A stretch of DNA of 64,000 nucleotides from JAXLWB01 sp046328715. Lineage in GTDB: Bacteria; Chloroflexota; Anaerolineae; Caldilineales; Caldilineaceae. The notes beneath the pieces were generated by a model. That model searched no databases and was not told where the DNA came from. It was given only the letters and a program-made list of their open reading frames with translations. The stretch covers positions 1 through 64,000 of the forward strand of contig JAXLWB010000027.1 of NCBI GenBank assembly GCA_046328715.1, in the 5' to 3' direction. Numbering within the stretch: the first letter of the stretch is position 1; the number at the start of each line of letters is the position of its first letter. Below are positions 22,456 to 33,739 of this stretch, piece after piece. The translations under genes were made by a program, and so were the position numbers.

Positions 22456-24195
22456 ATGTTCAACCGATTGTTTTACCCACCGACCCTTGCTCGCCGTTAC
22501 CGATCACTGGGGGCAGACTTGTTGCTGATCTTGGTAACGCTGGCATTTCTGGGGCTAGTTGCTCGGATTGGCGCTGGCGCCCTTGTCAGTTTTCACCCAC
22601 CCGAAATTGTCCCGAAGATCAGCTTAGACCCGACAAATCTGCCTTACTACGCCGGACGGACAACGCTGCGTATGTTTATTGCGCTGGCATGTTCGACGCT
22701 CTTTTCAATTGGCTATGGCTACTTGGCAGCCCATAAACGCCGTTGGGAGCAGGTTTTGGTGCCACTTTTGGACATTCTCCAATCGGTGCCAGTGCTGGGC
22801 TTTCTTTCGGTAACGATTACTGCCTTCATTGCGCTCTTCCCAGGTAGCCTGTTAGGGTTGGAAGCAGCATCGATCTTTGCCATCTTCACTGGTCAGGCGT
22901 GGAATATGACCTTTTCGTTTTACGAATCGCTACGCACGATTCCAAAAGATTTGAATGAAGTTGCAGTGATCTACAAGCTTTCGCCTCGACTCTATTTCCA
23001 AAAGGTCGAACTGCCCTGGGCAATGATTGGACTGATTTGGAATGGAATGATGAGCTTTGGTGGCGGGTGGTTTTTTGTGGCGGCTAGCGAAGCGATTAGC
23101 GTTCTGAATCAAAACTACACCCTGCCTGGAATCGGTTCGTATGTCACGGCAGCCGTCGAGGCGCAAGATATGAAGGCTTTGTTCTTTGCAATCTTGACGA
23201 TGGCAGCCGTGATTGTGTTGGTCGATCAATTCTTTTGGCGACCGCTCACGGCGTGGGCGAGTAAGTTTAAGTATGAGCGTTCGGTTTCGAGCGAAACGCC
23301 GACTTCCTGGGTGCTAACCTTATTCAAGACTTCAAGGATTCCCCGCTTTTTGGGGAGACTGGCTTCACCCTTCAATGAAGCAGTCAATACTCGCGTGGAA
23401 GCAGGCTATTACGCACGTCAACAGGCAGGGCGACCCAGCAAGGCCGAGCCGCGCTGGGTAGAGTTGGTTTATCGAGTTCTCTTGAGCAGCATCATGCTTC
23501 TACTGCTGATCTTTGGCTTAGGCTATGTGCTACGTGAGGTTAGTTTGGGTGAGATGGGAAAGGTGATTTTACTGGGACTGGCAACCTTCCTGCGTGTGCT
23601 GATCCTGATTGTGTTTAGCACGTTGGTTTGGACGCCAGTCGGGGTGGCGATTGGCTTCAACCCACGCTTTGCTCGATTGGCACAACCTGTCGTCCAGTTT
23701 CTTTCTTCCTTCCCGGCGAATTTTCTGTTTCCCTTCGCTACGCTCCTCTTTATTTGGGCAGGGATCAGTATCAATATCGGCGGCATTGTGCTCATGGCAT
23801 TAGGCGCACAATGGTACATTCTGTTCAATGTCATTGCTGGCGCAACCCGCATTCCAACCGAGTTGCGTGAGATGACAATCAATATGGGCTTGGGCACGCG
23901 CCAACGCTGGCGCGAGTTGATCATTCCCGGCATCTTTCCTGCCTGGGTCACGGGTGGTATCACAGCAGCAGGAGGAGCCTGGAACGCTAGCATCGTAGCC
24001 GAAATTGTGAGTTGGGGCAACAAGACTTTGATTGCACAAGGGTTGGGTGCTTACATCGCCCAGGCCACAGGTGCAGGAGACTGGCCCCGAATTGCCTTGG
24101 GTGTTGGTGTAATGAGTCTGTTCGTCGTGGGATTGAACAGCCTTTTCTGGCGACGGTTGTATCGGCTGGCGGAAGCGAAATATCACATTGGCTAA
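22456..24195 (+). CDS. ABC transporter permease with two fused membrane domains (NitT/TauT type)
   Basis: A 579-residue permease from ATG 22456 (GAGGTG 7 bp upstream; an earlier in-frame start would enter the terminator). It contains two BPD_transp_1 domains in tandem, each with its own coupling (EAA) loop: LYFQKVELPWAMIGLIWNG in the first half and RWRELIIPGIFPAWVTGG in the second. About twelve membrane helices are visible. The duplicated arrangement and the paired ATPase are typical of nitrate/sulfonate/taurine-type importers in Chloroflexota, cyanobacteria and archaea. A single chain can form the whole membrane pore. No solute-binding protein gene is adjacent, so the substrate is unknown. 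It precedes the ATPase gene by 20 bp. Confidence 0.88.
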   Translation: MFNRLFYPPTLARRYRSLGADLLLILVTLAFLGLVARIGAGALVSFHPPEIVPKISLDPTNLPYYAGRTTLRMFIALACSTLFSIGYGYLAAHKRRWEQVLVPLLDILQSVPVLGFLSVTITAFIALFPGSLLGLEAASIFAIFTGQAWNMTFSFYESLRTIPKDLNEVAVIYKLSPRLYFQKVELPWAMIGLIWNGMMSFGGGWFFVAASEAISVLNQNYTLPGIGSYVTAAVEAQDMKALFFAILTMAAVIVLVDQFFWRPLTAWASKFKYERSVSSETPTSWVLTLFKTSRIPRFLGRLASPFNEAVNTRVEAGYYARQQAGRPSKAEPRWVELVYRVLLSSIMLLLLIFGLGYVLREVSLGEMGKVILLGLATFLRVLILIVFSTLVWTPVGVAIGFNPRFARLAQPVVQFLSSFPANFLFPFATLLFIWAGISINIGGIVLMALGAQWYILFNVIAGATRIPTELREMTINMGLGTRQRWRELIIPGIFPAWVTGGITAAGGAWNASIVAEIVSWGNKTLIAQGLGAYIAQATGAGDWPRIALGVGVMSLFVVGLNSLFWRRLYRLAEAKYHIG

Positions 24196-24215
24196 AAACG
24201 GAAGGAGAATAGATC

Positions 24216-25550
24216 ATGACAATGACAACAGTTCATGCTCAGGAAGTATTGATTCAAGCATCGCATATCAGCAAGCTGTTCCCCTTGCCAGAGGGCGCTG
24301 GAACTTTTACCGTACTGCAGGATATCAACCTCACTGTCAACCAGCATGAGATCGTAGCATTGTTGGGGCGCAGTGGCAGTGGCAAGACTACGCTACTGCG
24401 GATCATGGCCGGATTGATCAAGCCTAACTCTGGAGAAATCATCAATCAAGGCCAAAAGCTACAGGGGCACAATTTGGACGTGGCAATGGTGTTCCAAAGC
24501 TTTGCGCTGCTGCCTTGGGAAACGGTTTTTGAAAACGTTGAGTTAGGTTTAAAGGCACGCGGTACTCCCAAAGCAGATCGGGTACAAAAAGCGCTACAGG
24601 CGATTGATCTTGTGGGGCTGGATGGCTTTGAGAATGCCTATCCAAAAGAATTATCTGGCGGTATGCAGCAGCGTGTGGGTTTTGCACGTGCATTCGTTAT
24701 TCATCCGAACGTTTTGTTCATGGATGAACCTTTTAGCGGTTTGGATGTTTTGACCGCTGAAAACCTTCGTGGCGAGATCGCCGATCTATGGGAACAAGGG
24801 ACGTTTCCGGCAGAAAGTATTCTGATTGTCACGCACAATATCGAGGAGGCCGTCTATCTGGCAGATCGGCTGATTGTGATGAGCGCCAACCCAGGGCGGA
24901 TTCGCGGCGAACTCAAGGTGAATCTACCGCGACCGCGCGACCGCAAATCGAAAGAGTTTAAGGCATTGGTCGATTATGTCTACCATGTGATGACCAATCC
25001 TGACCTGGATGTTGTTGGTGCTCCAAAAGTTGAGGAGAAGGCGCAGCGATTTGCACCAATTCCTCATGCTCGTGCTGGCGGTATCAGCGGTTTGTTGGAG
25101 TTGCTGGTGGACCAAGGAGGTCGTGAAGATTTGCCAGCATTGGCCGAGCGTCTCCGGCTGGATGTGGATGATCTTTTGACGATTGGTGACGCCGCCTCGC
25201 TGCTCGGCTTTGCGACTCTAGCGAAAGGCGATGTTGCAGTTACCGAAATTGGTCGCAGTTTTGCTACATCCGACATTCTTTCGTCAAAGGAGATATTCCG
25301 ACAACAAGTGGCAACGCATGTCCCCTTTGCGCAGACAATCTATCAAACCCTCACTGAAAAATCGGATCATGCCATGAAAGCCGATTTCTTTCTGGATATT
25401 CTTGATGAGTTGTACCCAAGCCCAGAAGCAGTGCGCCAGTTTGAAACTGTTGTGGATTGGGGACGCTACGCCGAGTTGTTCGAGTACGACGCAGTGGAGC
25501 GGAAGCTCTATTTGCCTACGAACGGAAATGATGAATCATCTGTGACATGA
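24216..25550 (+). CDS. ABC transporter ATP-binding protein with C-terminal AAA-associated domain (NitT/TauT type)
   Basis: A 444-residue ATPase. Walker A is GRSGSGKT (51-58), signature LSGGMQQRVGFARA near 147 and Walker B VLFMDEPFSGLD near 168, with an H-loop in ILIVTHNIEEAV. Residues 285-440 form an extra domain (ISGLLELLVDQGG, LPALAERLRLDVDDLL, VTEIGRSFA) known as the AAA-associated C-terminal domain in this transporter class and resembling a winged helix, likely a regulatory sensor. It follows its permease by 20 bp in one operon and is followed by a hairpin. The C-terminal domain distinguishes it from ordinary TauB/SsuB proteins of about 260 residues. Confidence 0.9.
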   Translation: MTMTTVHAQEVLIQASHISKLFPLPEGAGTFTVLQDINLTVNQHEIVALLGRSGSGKTTLLRIMAGLIKPNSGEIINQGQKLQGHNLDVAMVFQSFALLPWETVFENVELGLKARGTPKADRVQKALQAIDLVGLDGFENAYPKELSGGMQQRVGFARAFVIHPNVLFMDEPFSGLDVLTAENLRGEIADLWEQGTFPAESILIVTHNIEEAVYLADRLIVMSANPGRIRGELKVNLPRPRDRKSKEFKALVDYVYHVMTNPDLDVVGAPKVEEKAQRFAPIPHARAGGISGLLELLVDQGGREDLPALAERLRLDVDDLLTIGDAASLLGFATLAKGDVAVTEIGRSFATSDILSSKEIFRQQVATHVPFAQTIYQTLTEKSDHAMKADFFLDILDELYPSPEAVRQFETVVDWGRYAELFEYDAVERKLYLPTNGNDESSVT

Positions 25551-25554
25551 GAAA

Positions 25555-25617
25555 ATCAGGAGTAGCTTGAAAGGACCAGTTCCTTGGAAATGCTGGTCAT
25601 CTCAAGCCACTTCTGAT
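25555..25617. terminator. long imperfect hairpin between convergent genes
   Basis: AATCAGGAGTAGCTTGA on the left pairs with TCAAGCCACTTCTGATT on the right with a few mismatches, and GACCAG pairs with CTGGTC inside. It lies between the plus-strand ATPase and the minus-strand hypothetical gene and can serve both directions. Confidence 0.7.
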
Positions 25618-25622
25618 TGTAC

Positions 25623-26447
25623 TTAATCCTCCAACAACGAGATCGTATCGAGTCCAGGACGCACAAATTTGCGGGCGTTGGGGAATTCCTGTTCGGTGGC
25701 GCGGCGCAGGCGGTCGAGGTGGACGAGTAACTCTAGCGTTTGAGTTTCGCACGTGGGAAAGGCTTTGAGCAATCTGCCCCAGGCACCAATCGAGCGATCC
25801 ATCGCAATCAGTGCAATCTTGGCCGTGCCTTCGGAATCTTTGGGGAAGGCGCGCATCTCTTCATCGGTCTCTGCCTCTTCGTCCAGTTTGCTGTGGACCG
25901 AACGCTGCAACTTGACATGGATAAAGTAGTAGTACCAGCGAATTACCTCAACCGCATCACTCAGATCGATGACACTTTCTTCGACATCCACGCCGGCAAT
26001 GTTCATGCGCACCATCGATTCGAGTTGTTCGCCCCGCTCTTTAAAGAGCGGCTCGGCTTCCTTGAACCACTGATCGACCAGTTTGATATAGGCCATAGAA
26101 CGTTCGGCCAGATCATGATGTTCGGCCTCTTCGGCGCGTTGATAGTGAATCTCCATCTCCTCGCTGACATCGACATTTTCCAGGTCAATGCCCATTTCTT
26201 CCGCCATTTGGCGCAGCAACATGGCTGTGGTTTCAAAGGTTTCGTGCAGTTCGTCCCAGAAATCAGCGTTCTCGATATCAGAATGGCTCTCTGTCCGCCC
26301 GCGGCGCTTCATTCGCTCCTTTTCCATTGCAAAGTTGAGGCAGCGATTGGTGAAGGGGCAACGTTCGCACCAGCGGTCACAATAGTTGTGGATGCCCGAA
26401 ACAAAACGTGGATCGTCCATTAAGTGATCAAGTTCATCTAGCGTCAT
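25623..26447 (-). CDS. hypothetical protein with an N-terminal Cys cluster
   Basis: A 274-residue protein I do not recognise. Near the N-terminus it has CDRWCERCPFTNRC (residues about 23-36), four cysteines spaced like a small iron-sulfur or zinc site. The rest is strongly acidic and helical (SEEMEIHYQRAEEAEHHDLAE, WFKEAEPLFKERGEQLESM), resembling a helical bundle, with many Glu and His that might bind metal. There is no signal peptide or membrane helix. It is convergent with the ABC operon and separated from sthA by a tandem repeat region. No function should be assigned. Confidence 0.65.
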   Translation of the reverse strand: MTLDELDHLMDDPRFVSGIHNYCDRWCERCPFTNRCLNFAMEKERMKRRGRTESHSDIENADFWDELHETFETTAMLLRQMAEEMGIDLENVDVSEEMEIHYQRAEEAEHHDLAERSMAYIKLVDQWFKEAEPLFKERGEQLESMVRMNIAGVDVEESVIDLSDAVEVIRWYYYFIHVKLQRSVHSKLDEEAETDEEMRAFPKDSEGTAKIALIAMDRSIGAWGRLLKAFPTCETQTLELLVHLDRLRRATEQEFPNARKFVRPGLDTISLLED

Positions 26448-26494
26448 GGTTTTACTCTTTTGCTACTCGGTTCGTATTGATGACCACTTACCGG

Positions 26495-26613
26495 CGTGTG
26501 TTCAGAGCCGTCAGCGTCAGCGTACGCCCCTTACTGACGTGCGGGGTTCTAACGTGTATGTTCAGAGCTGTTAGTGTCAGCGTACGGTCCCCTTACTAAT
26601 GTGCGGGGTTCTG
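26495..26613. repeat. two-copy tandem repeat of about 58-60 bp
   Basis: Unit 1 starts near 26495 and unit 2 near 26553. Shared blocks include GTTCAGAG, TGTCAGCGTACG-like DNA, CCCCTTACT and GTGCGGGGTTCT. Copies differ at several positions and by two or three small indels, so the duplication is not very recent. It fills most of the 188-bp gap between the Cys-cluster gene and sthA. Confidence 0.75.
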
Positions 26614-26635
26614 ATAACACGCGACCCACCACTCG

Positions 26636-28015
26636 CTACTGCCCTTTTACCCAATCCACCCGGTTGAGTCCGTTGAGTGCAGCGACTCGGTAGGCCTCGG
26701 CCATGGTAGGATAGTTAAACGTCGTGTTGATAAAGTAGAGCAATGAGTTCGCCGATCCCTTTTGCGCCATAATCGCCTGACCGATGTGGATGATCTCGGA
26801 TGATTGAGCACCAAAGCAGTGAATGCCAAGAATTTCCAGCGTTTCGCGGTGAAAGAGGATCTTTAACATACCCACGGTCTCACCCGTGATCTGGGCACGG
26901 GCTAGATGGCGAAAGAAGGAATGGCCCATCTCATAAGGAATCTTCTTGACCGTTAGCTCGCGCTCGGTTGCACCAATCGAGCTGATCTCTGGGATCGTGT
27001 AAATGCCAGTCGGGATCTGCTCGACCAGATGGTAGGGGGCCTTGCCCGTAATCAGATGTTCTGCGGCAAAGCGTCCCTGGTCGTAGGCGGCACTGGCCAG
27101 GCTTGGAAACCCCACCACATCGCCCACGGCGTAGATGTGCGGTTGGGCGGTCTGGTATTCGGAGTTGGTTTTGATATTGCCGCGGTTATCAATTTCAATG
27201 CCTAATTCTTCCAATCCGATATTGTCCGAGTTGCCACTGCGCCCATTGGCCCACAGCAGGTAATCGCTGCGAATCACTTTGTTGGACTTGAGATAAAGGG
27301 TTACGCCCTGATCGTCCGCTTCGACCTTTACATATTCCTCGTTGTGGCGGATCAGCACCCCATTCTCGCGCAGGTGATAGGCCAAGGCATCGATGATCTC
27401 GTCGTCCAGAAAGGTTAGAAGCCGATCGCGAGTATTGATCAAGTTCACCTTGATGCGCAAGCCCCGAAAGATTGATGCGTATTCACAGCCGATGACGCCA
27501 GCTCCATAGATCGTGATCGAGCGCGGATTGTGGCCAGACTGCAGCACCGTATCGCTGTCCAAAATGCGTGGATGCGAAAAATCGACATCCGGTGGGTGAT
27601 ACGGTCGCGAGCCTGTGGCAATCACAAAGCCTTCGGCGCTGTATTGTTCCACCAGCCCGGATTGGTGGGTGACAGCGACGGTGTGTGCGTCGACAAAACA
27701 GGCGCGGCCGCGGAGTATCTCGACCTGGTTGCGCCCATAGAACCCAGAGCGCAAGGAAACCTGTTGCTGAATGACAGGCGCGGCCATCTCTAACAATTGT
27801 TGATAGTCAGCGTCGCGCGTCGACGGGTGACGGCTCAATTCCACAATCGCCTGACGCAGCGCCTTCGATGGAATCGTGCCGCGATGAGTACAATTGCCGC
27901 CTACCGTCTGGTAGTCGTCAATCACTGCCACCTGTCTACCCTCTTTGGACGCCTTCATAGCCGCACCTTCGCCGCCAGGTCCGCTACCGATTACGATCAC
28001 GTCGTATTGATTCAT
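26636..28015 (-). CDS. sthA: soluble pyridine nucleotide transhydrogenase (Si-specific)
   Basis: A 459-residue flavoprotein from the ATG at 28015 (the longer frame enters a repeat). FAD binds at VIVIGSGPGGEGAAMKA. The active-site region is CTHRGTIPSKALR, in which the second Cys of the usual CxxxxC disulfide is Thr, as in SthA and unlike lipoamide dehydrogenase. The NAD(P) fold shows IYGAGVIGCEYASIFRG, then YAVGDVVGFPSLA. The C-terminus ends in the dimerisation domain (FHRETLEILGIHCFG). The enzyme moves hydride between NADPH and NAD, balancing the cofactor pools. The neighbouring gene is yqeY; no operon logic is evident. Confidence 0.9.
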   Translation of the reverse strand: MNQYDVIVIGSGPGGEGAAMKASKEGRQVAVIDDYQTVGGNCTHRGTIPSKALRQAIVELSRHPSTRDADYQQLLEMAAPVIQQQVSLRSGFYGRNQVEILRGRACFVDAHTVAVTHQSGLVEQYSAEGFVIATGSRPYHPPDVDFSHPRILDSDTVLQSGHNPRSITIYGAGVIGCEYASIFRGLRIKVNLINTRDRLLTFLDDEIIDALAYHLRENGVLIRHNEEYVKVEADDQGVTLYLKSNKVIRSDYLLWANGRSGNSDNIGLEELGIEIDNRGNIKTNSEYQTAQPHIYAVGDVVGFPSLASAAYDQGRFAAEHLITGKAPYHLVEQIPTGIYTIPEISSIGATERELTVKKIPYEMGHSFFRHLARAQITGETVGMLKILFHRETLEILGIHCFGAQSSEIIHIGQAIMAQKGSANSLLYFINTTFNYPTMAEAYRVAALNGLNRVDWVKGQ

Positions 28016-28023
28016 GGGGAGTT

Positions 28024-28096
28024 CCTTTGGTGATGCAAGATGCAGGTCACAAGTCGCAAGGTGCATCTTGTGGCGCTACGCATTGCGTCCTGCATC
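28024..28096. repeat. inverted repeat of 7-bp units upstream of sthA
   Basis: Positions 28032-28068 show a degenerate period of 7 (ATGCAAG, ATGCAGG, TCACAAG, TCGCAAG). GCAAGATGCAGG pairs imperfectly with CCTGCATCTTAC at 28089-28100 and CACAAG pairs with CTTGTG. It occupies the gap between yqeY and sthA. Confidence 0.6.
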
Positions 28097-28456
28097 TTAC
28101 AGCTTGCCCAAATAGTGTGCAATCACATCTGCTTCTTGTTGGAGTCGGGCTGCCTCACCCTCTTTTCCCAAATCTTGATATTTCAACGCCGCTGCGTGGC
28201 GAGCGTCCAATTCCTGACGTAGGATCTGTTCAATATCGCTGAGGGCTAATTGTTTACGGGGTACATCGTTAGTTTTTCCATTGGAATACTCCAGCGGAGT
28301 CGTGACTGGTACCGCCTCAGCATTGTCAATCGCACCTAGCACGGTGCGCAGTGTGTTGACTGTAACCATCTCGCGTACCTTCATCGCCCTTGTCAGATCC
28401 AATTTCATCTGCTCACGAATCGATGGTGTTATCGGTTGGTTGTTTTTTGTCTCCAT
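28097..28456 (-). CDS. yqeY: GatB/YqeY domain protein
   Basis: A 119-residue protein of the YqeY family, which shares the helical tRNA-binding domain of GatB, the amidotransferase subunit. Recognisable features are the N-terminal LTRAMKVREMVTVNTLRTVLGAIDNAE and the later RKQLALSDIEQILRQELDARH region. It is a little shorter than the usual 150 residues, ending soon after the AARLQQEADVIAHYLG helix. Its role is unclear; it may influence tRNA-dependent amidation. It is divergent from alaS across a repeat-rich 334-bp gap. Confidence 0.82.
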   Translation of the reverse strand: METKNNQPITPSIREQMKLDLTRAMKVREMVTVNTLRTVLGAIDNAEAVPVTTPLEYSNGKTNDVPRKQLALSDIEQILRQELDARHAAALKYQDLGKEGEAARLQQEADVIAHYLGKL

Positions 28457-28532
28457 GTTCTACAGCTTCCTTTCAATGATACTGGTGGAGATTAGCATAA
28501 GTTGACCTGGATTTCATATTTGCGAAACTCTG

Positions 28533-28752
28533 TAGCACAAGAACCTTTCTTGTGCTGTCTTTACTCTGAACACAAGAAGCTATCTGGTGTTACATCTTCC
28601 CAATTTGTAGCACAAGAATATATTCTTGTGCTACATCTGCCGAAATTGCTCTGTTTTTGACACGATCTACCGTTACCCCTACAATGAGCATCTGTTCAGA
28701 CTATACAATACGCGCAATATTCTGCGGTTGGGTGAGAAGTACGCTTCTCACC
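28533..28752. repeat. CACAAGAA palindromes and a stem-loop in the alaS leader
   Basis: AGCACAAGAA (28534-28543) pairs with TTCTTGTGCT (28547-28556). A 30-bp perfect palindrome, TGTAGCACAAGAATA and its complement, occupies 28606-28635. GGTGAGAAG (28731-28739) pairs with CTTCTCACC (28744-28752) around TACG. I see no T-box specifier stem or conserved T-box AGGGTGG block. Related palindromes recur at 44403-44462 and 60072-60099. Confidence 0.75.
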
Positions 28753-28790
28753 AGAGCAAAGTATACAAGACGCGAGATACAAGGCCGCTT

Positions 28791-31502
<2,712 letters not shown>

Positions 31503-31505
31503 TCT

Positions 31506-31583
31506 GATTGCGGATTGCAGATTGTAGATTGCGGAGGAGTGGCTGTATTTCTTTGCAATCCGCAATCTGCAATCCAAAATCCC
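31506..31583. repeat. inverted repeat of 7-bp units (GATTGCG/GATTGCA)
   Basis: The left arm is a run of heptamers (GATTGCG, GATTGCA, GATTGTA, GATTGCG). The right arm (CAATCCGCAATCTGCAATCC core) is its complement with a few mismatches. It begins just after the alaS stop and ends just before the next start at 31591. Confidence 0.8.
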
Positions 31584-31590
31584 AAATTGT

Positions 31591-33189
31591 ATGATTGAAC
31601 TTCTCCAAATTGATCCTTCTTCCTCTGCCGAAGCAGTACGCCGTCAACTGGCCAAGGTGCGAGCTTCGCATATTGCGCTAGAATTACCCGAAGGCTACAA
31701 CGAGTTTGACACCCTTGCCCGGCTGCGCCTTTTACAACGACAGGCGCAACGGCAGCGCTCGCATGTCGCTTTGATCACCCTGGATGAAGCAACGAGCAAA
31801 GCCGCGACTCAACTCGGCATCCCTATTTTTGAGAGCCGAGAGCCTGCCCTGCGCCGCGAATGGAAGATGGATCCGGAGTTGCCCTTTATCGACCCTCGAC
31901 GTCTAGCCCTCGGTCTGCCTGAACCACCTCCCTGGCGGCGTGAAGAGATTGTAGAGCGCACGGCGCGTCCTACCTTGCATCAGGCCCGCCAACAACGAAT
32001 TCAGCGCGAACGGCAATATAACCAGCCGTTGCCAGCCTGGCTGGAGTGGATTGGTTACGGTTCAATCGGGCTACTGTTGATTCTGGTACTGGGTGGCTTT
32101 GTGCGCTATGTTTTACCGGCTGCGACCGTGACCCTGGTGCCTGGCCACGATGTGATCTCGATCACCTTTCCACTGACCGCCAATCCTTCGCTGGATAGTC
32201 CTGACCTGGAACGCAACGCACTACCCGCTCGCCTGATAGAAACTACTGTAGAGGGCACTGGCGTGATCAGTACGACCGGCTCCCAAGAACAGGCCACCCT
32301 CAAGGCCAAGGGGCAGGTGGTCTTTTCCAATTTAAGCTCCGATCCTGTCTTTATTCAGGAAGGTACCCTGGTCAGTACCGGCACAGGACAATTGGTAAAG
32401 TTTCGCACGACGTCGCCTGCCCAGGTAGAGGGTGGCGTAGGTGCCAAGGCCTTTGTCAACATTGAGGCGTTGGAGCCAGGCATTGAAGGCAATGTGCGTG
32501 CCAGTTCGATCACCAACATTGATGGTGCCCTTCGTTTCCGACTGCGGGTGACCAATCCAAACAGCATTGCGGGCGGTGGCACTGAATTTCGGCGCACTGT
32601 GACCGAGCAGGACATGGACACGCTCACCCAACAGGTGTTGGCCCAATTGCAAAATGGGCCCGACTACGAAGCGCTCAAGCAAAAGCTAGAGCCGGGCGAA
32701 TGGCTGGCAGAAGAATCGATCAACACACGCATTCTGAGCCAGGGCTTTGATCAGTACAAAGACGAGCCTGCCGAAAATCTCAACTTGACCCTGCGCGCAG
32801 GAGCCACGGGCTCTGCGGTGAGTGAATCCTTGTTGCGCAACCTGCTCATTTCGCGCGTCCAGGATGCGCTGCAAGATCGGGCCAAGCTGATCGTCGATAC
32901 GTTGACTGTGCAACGGGTGCCTGGTGCCGAGGCTCTGCCGGATGGTAGCATTCAATTTACAGTGACGGTCAACGCCGAATATCTGGTGCCGATCGACCCT
33001 AACGAGGTGAGCCGGAAGATCGCTGGCCAGAGTGAGGCGAAAGCGGCTGAGACGTTGCAGACGAATTGGAAGTTGGCTGAACCGCCTCAATTTTACCGCG
33101 ATCCAACTCTGTTCGGTGTGTTGCCTTCGTTGCCGAGCCGCATCCAGGTGCGTGTCGATTATGGCAACGCGGAGCCAGTCACAAAGTGA
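31591..33189 (+). CDS. membrane-anchored baseplate J/gp47-like protein
   Basis: A 532-residue protein with a cytoplasmic N-terminal domain of about 145 residues (binding-type alpha/beta, ASHIALELPEGYNEFDTLARL, HVALITLDEATSKAA), a single membrane helix near 150-172 (IGYGSIGLLLILVLGGFVRYV) and a long extracytoplasmic beta-rich region. That region contains the baseplate J-like pattern (LKAKGQVVFSNLSSDPVFIQEGTLVSTGTG, VNIEALEPGIEGNV). Proteins like this occur next to alaS, ruvX and mltG in Chloroflexota and Actinobacteria-like genomes; a phage origin is not implied. Its stop overlaps the ruvX start (TGATG), so the two are translationally coupled. Function unknown; a cell-envelope role fits the mltG neighbour. 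Confidence 0.75.
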   Translation: MIELLQIDPSSSAEAVRRQLAKVRASHIALELPEGYNEFDTLARLRLLQRQAQRQRSHVALITLDEATSKAATQLGIPIFESREPALRREWKMDPELPFIDPRRLALGLPEPPPWRREEIVERTARPTLHQARQQRIQRERQYNQPLPAWLEWIGYGSIGLLLILVLGGFVRYVLPAATVTLVPGHDVISITFPLTANPSLDSPDLERNALPARLIETTVEGTGVISTTGSQEQATLKAKGQVVFSNLSSDPVFIQEGTLVSTGTGQLVKFRTTSPAQVEGGVGAKAFVNIEALEPGIEGNVRASSITNIDGALRFRLRVTNPNSIAGGGTEFRRTVTEQDMDTLTQQVLAQLQNGPDYEALKQKLEPGEWLAEESINTRILSQGFDQYKDEPAENLNLTLRAGATGSAVSESLLRNLLISRVQDALQDRAKLIVDTLTVQRVPGAEALPDGSIQFTVTVNAEYLVPIDPNEVSRKIAGQSEAKAAETLQTNWKLAEPPQFYRDPTLFGVLPSLPSRIQVRVDYGNAEPVTK

Positions 33190-33701
33190 TGACGCAGCAT
33201 CAGGTTGGCAAACTTCTGGCACTTGATGTCGGGTTGAGGCGTATCGGCGTGGCAGTTTGTGACCCGCTTCAATTGGCCGCACGCCCCTTGACTGTGATTG
33301 AACGCCGCAGCCGCAATGAAGATTTTGAATTGCTCGCCCAACTTGTGAAGTCAGAGGCGATCCAGGCGGTGATTTGTGGGCTTCCGCTTAACATGGATGG
33401 CAGTGAGGGCGAGCGCGCAGCAAGCGTGCGCAAGTGGGCCACGCGCCTTGCCTATGCACTACGGGCGCTAAATCATGCAGTTTGCCCGATCCTCTTTTGG
33501 GATGAGCGCTTGAGTACCTTCGCTGCCAACGAGATTCGTACGCAACAGTGGAACGAAGGTCGCCGTACCATCGTTGAAGAAGATGCCGCTGCCGCCGCCG
33601 TGATTTTACAAAGTTACCTGGATGCACAGCGTGAAGGCGATGAGCGAGATTTCGGACAAGTTCGCCTTGAGACGATGATCAAAACAGGATCGGCACTCTA
33701 A
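33189..33701 (+). CDS. ruvX: RuvX/YqgF Holliday junction resolvase-like nuclease
   Basis: A 170-residue RNase H-fold protein. ATG at 33189 overlaps the preceding stop (a GTG at 33186 is also in frame). Conserved pieces are LALDVGLRRIGVAVCDP with the first catalytic Asp, VICGLPLNMDGSEGERA, DERLSTFAANE with the Asp-Glu, and EDAAAAAVILQSYLD with the last Asp. YqgF proteins process 16S rRNA 5' ends or resolve recombination intermediates. Length is normal to slightly long (usual 140-150). The stop codon lies in the loop of a 10-bp stem (33688-33715). Confidence 0.92.
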   Translation: MTQHQVGKLLALDVGLRRIGVAVCDPLQLAARPLTVIERRSRNEDFELLAQLVKSEAIQAVICGLPLNMDGSEGERAASVRKWATRLAYALRALNHAVCPILFWDERLSTFAANEIRTQQWNEGRRTIVEEDAAAAAVILQSYLDAQREGDERDFGQVRLETMIKTGSAL

Positions 33702-33715
33702 TAAAAGTGCCGATC
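33688..33715 (+). terminator. stem-loop around the ruvX stop
   Basis: GATCGGCACT (33688-33697) and AGTGCCGATC (33706-33715) are perfect 10-bp complements; the TAA of ruvX is in the loop. No T-run follows, so it may protect the message end rather than terminate it. Confidence 0.65.
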
Positions 33716-33739
33716 ATGTTGGCTAGTAGTCCGCCTACT

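Noticed and set aside
28457..28790. Possible T-box riboswitch upstream of alaS
   Set aside because: Several stem-loops are present, but the conserved T-box bulge sequence (AGGGTGGxACCGCG) and a plausible specifier loop followed by a terminator are not.
31591..33189. Prophage remnant suggested by the baseplate-J-like protein
   Set aside because: No other phage genes nearby; the gene is embedded in a conserved housekeeping block and has a membrane anchor.
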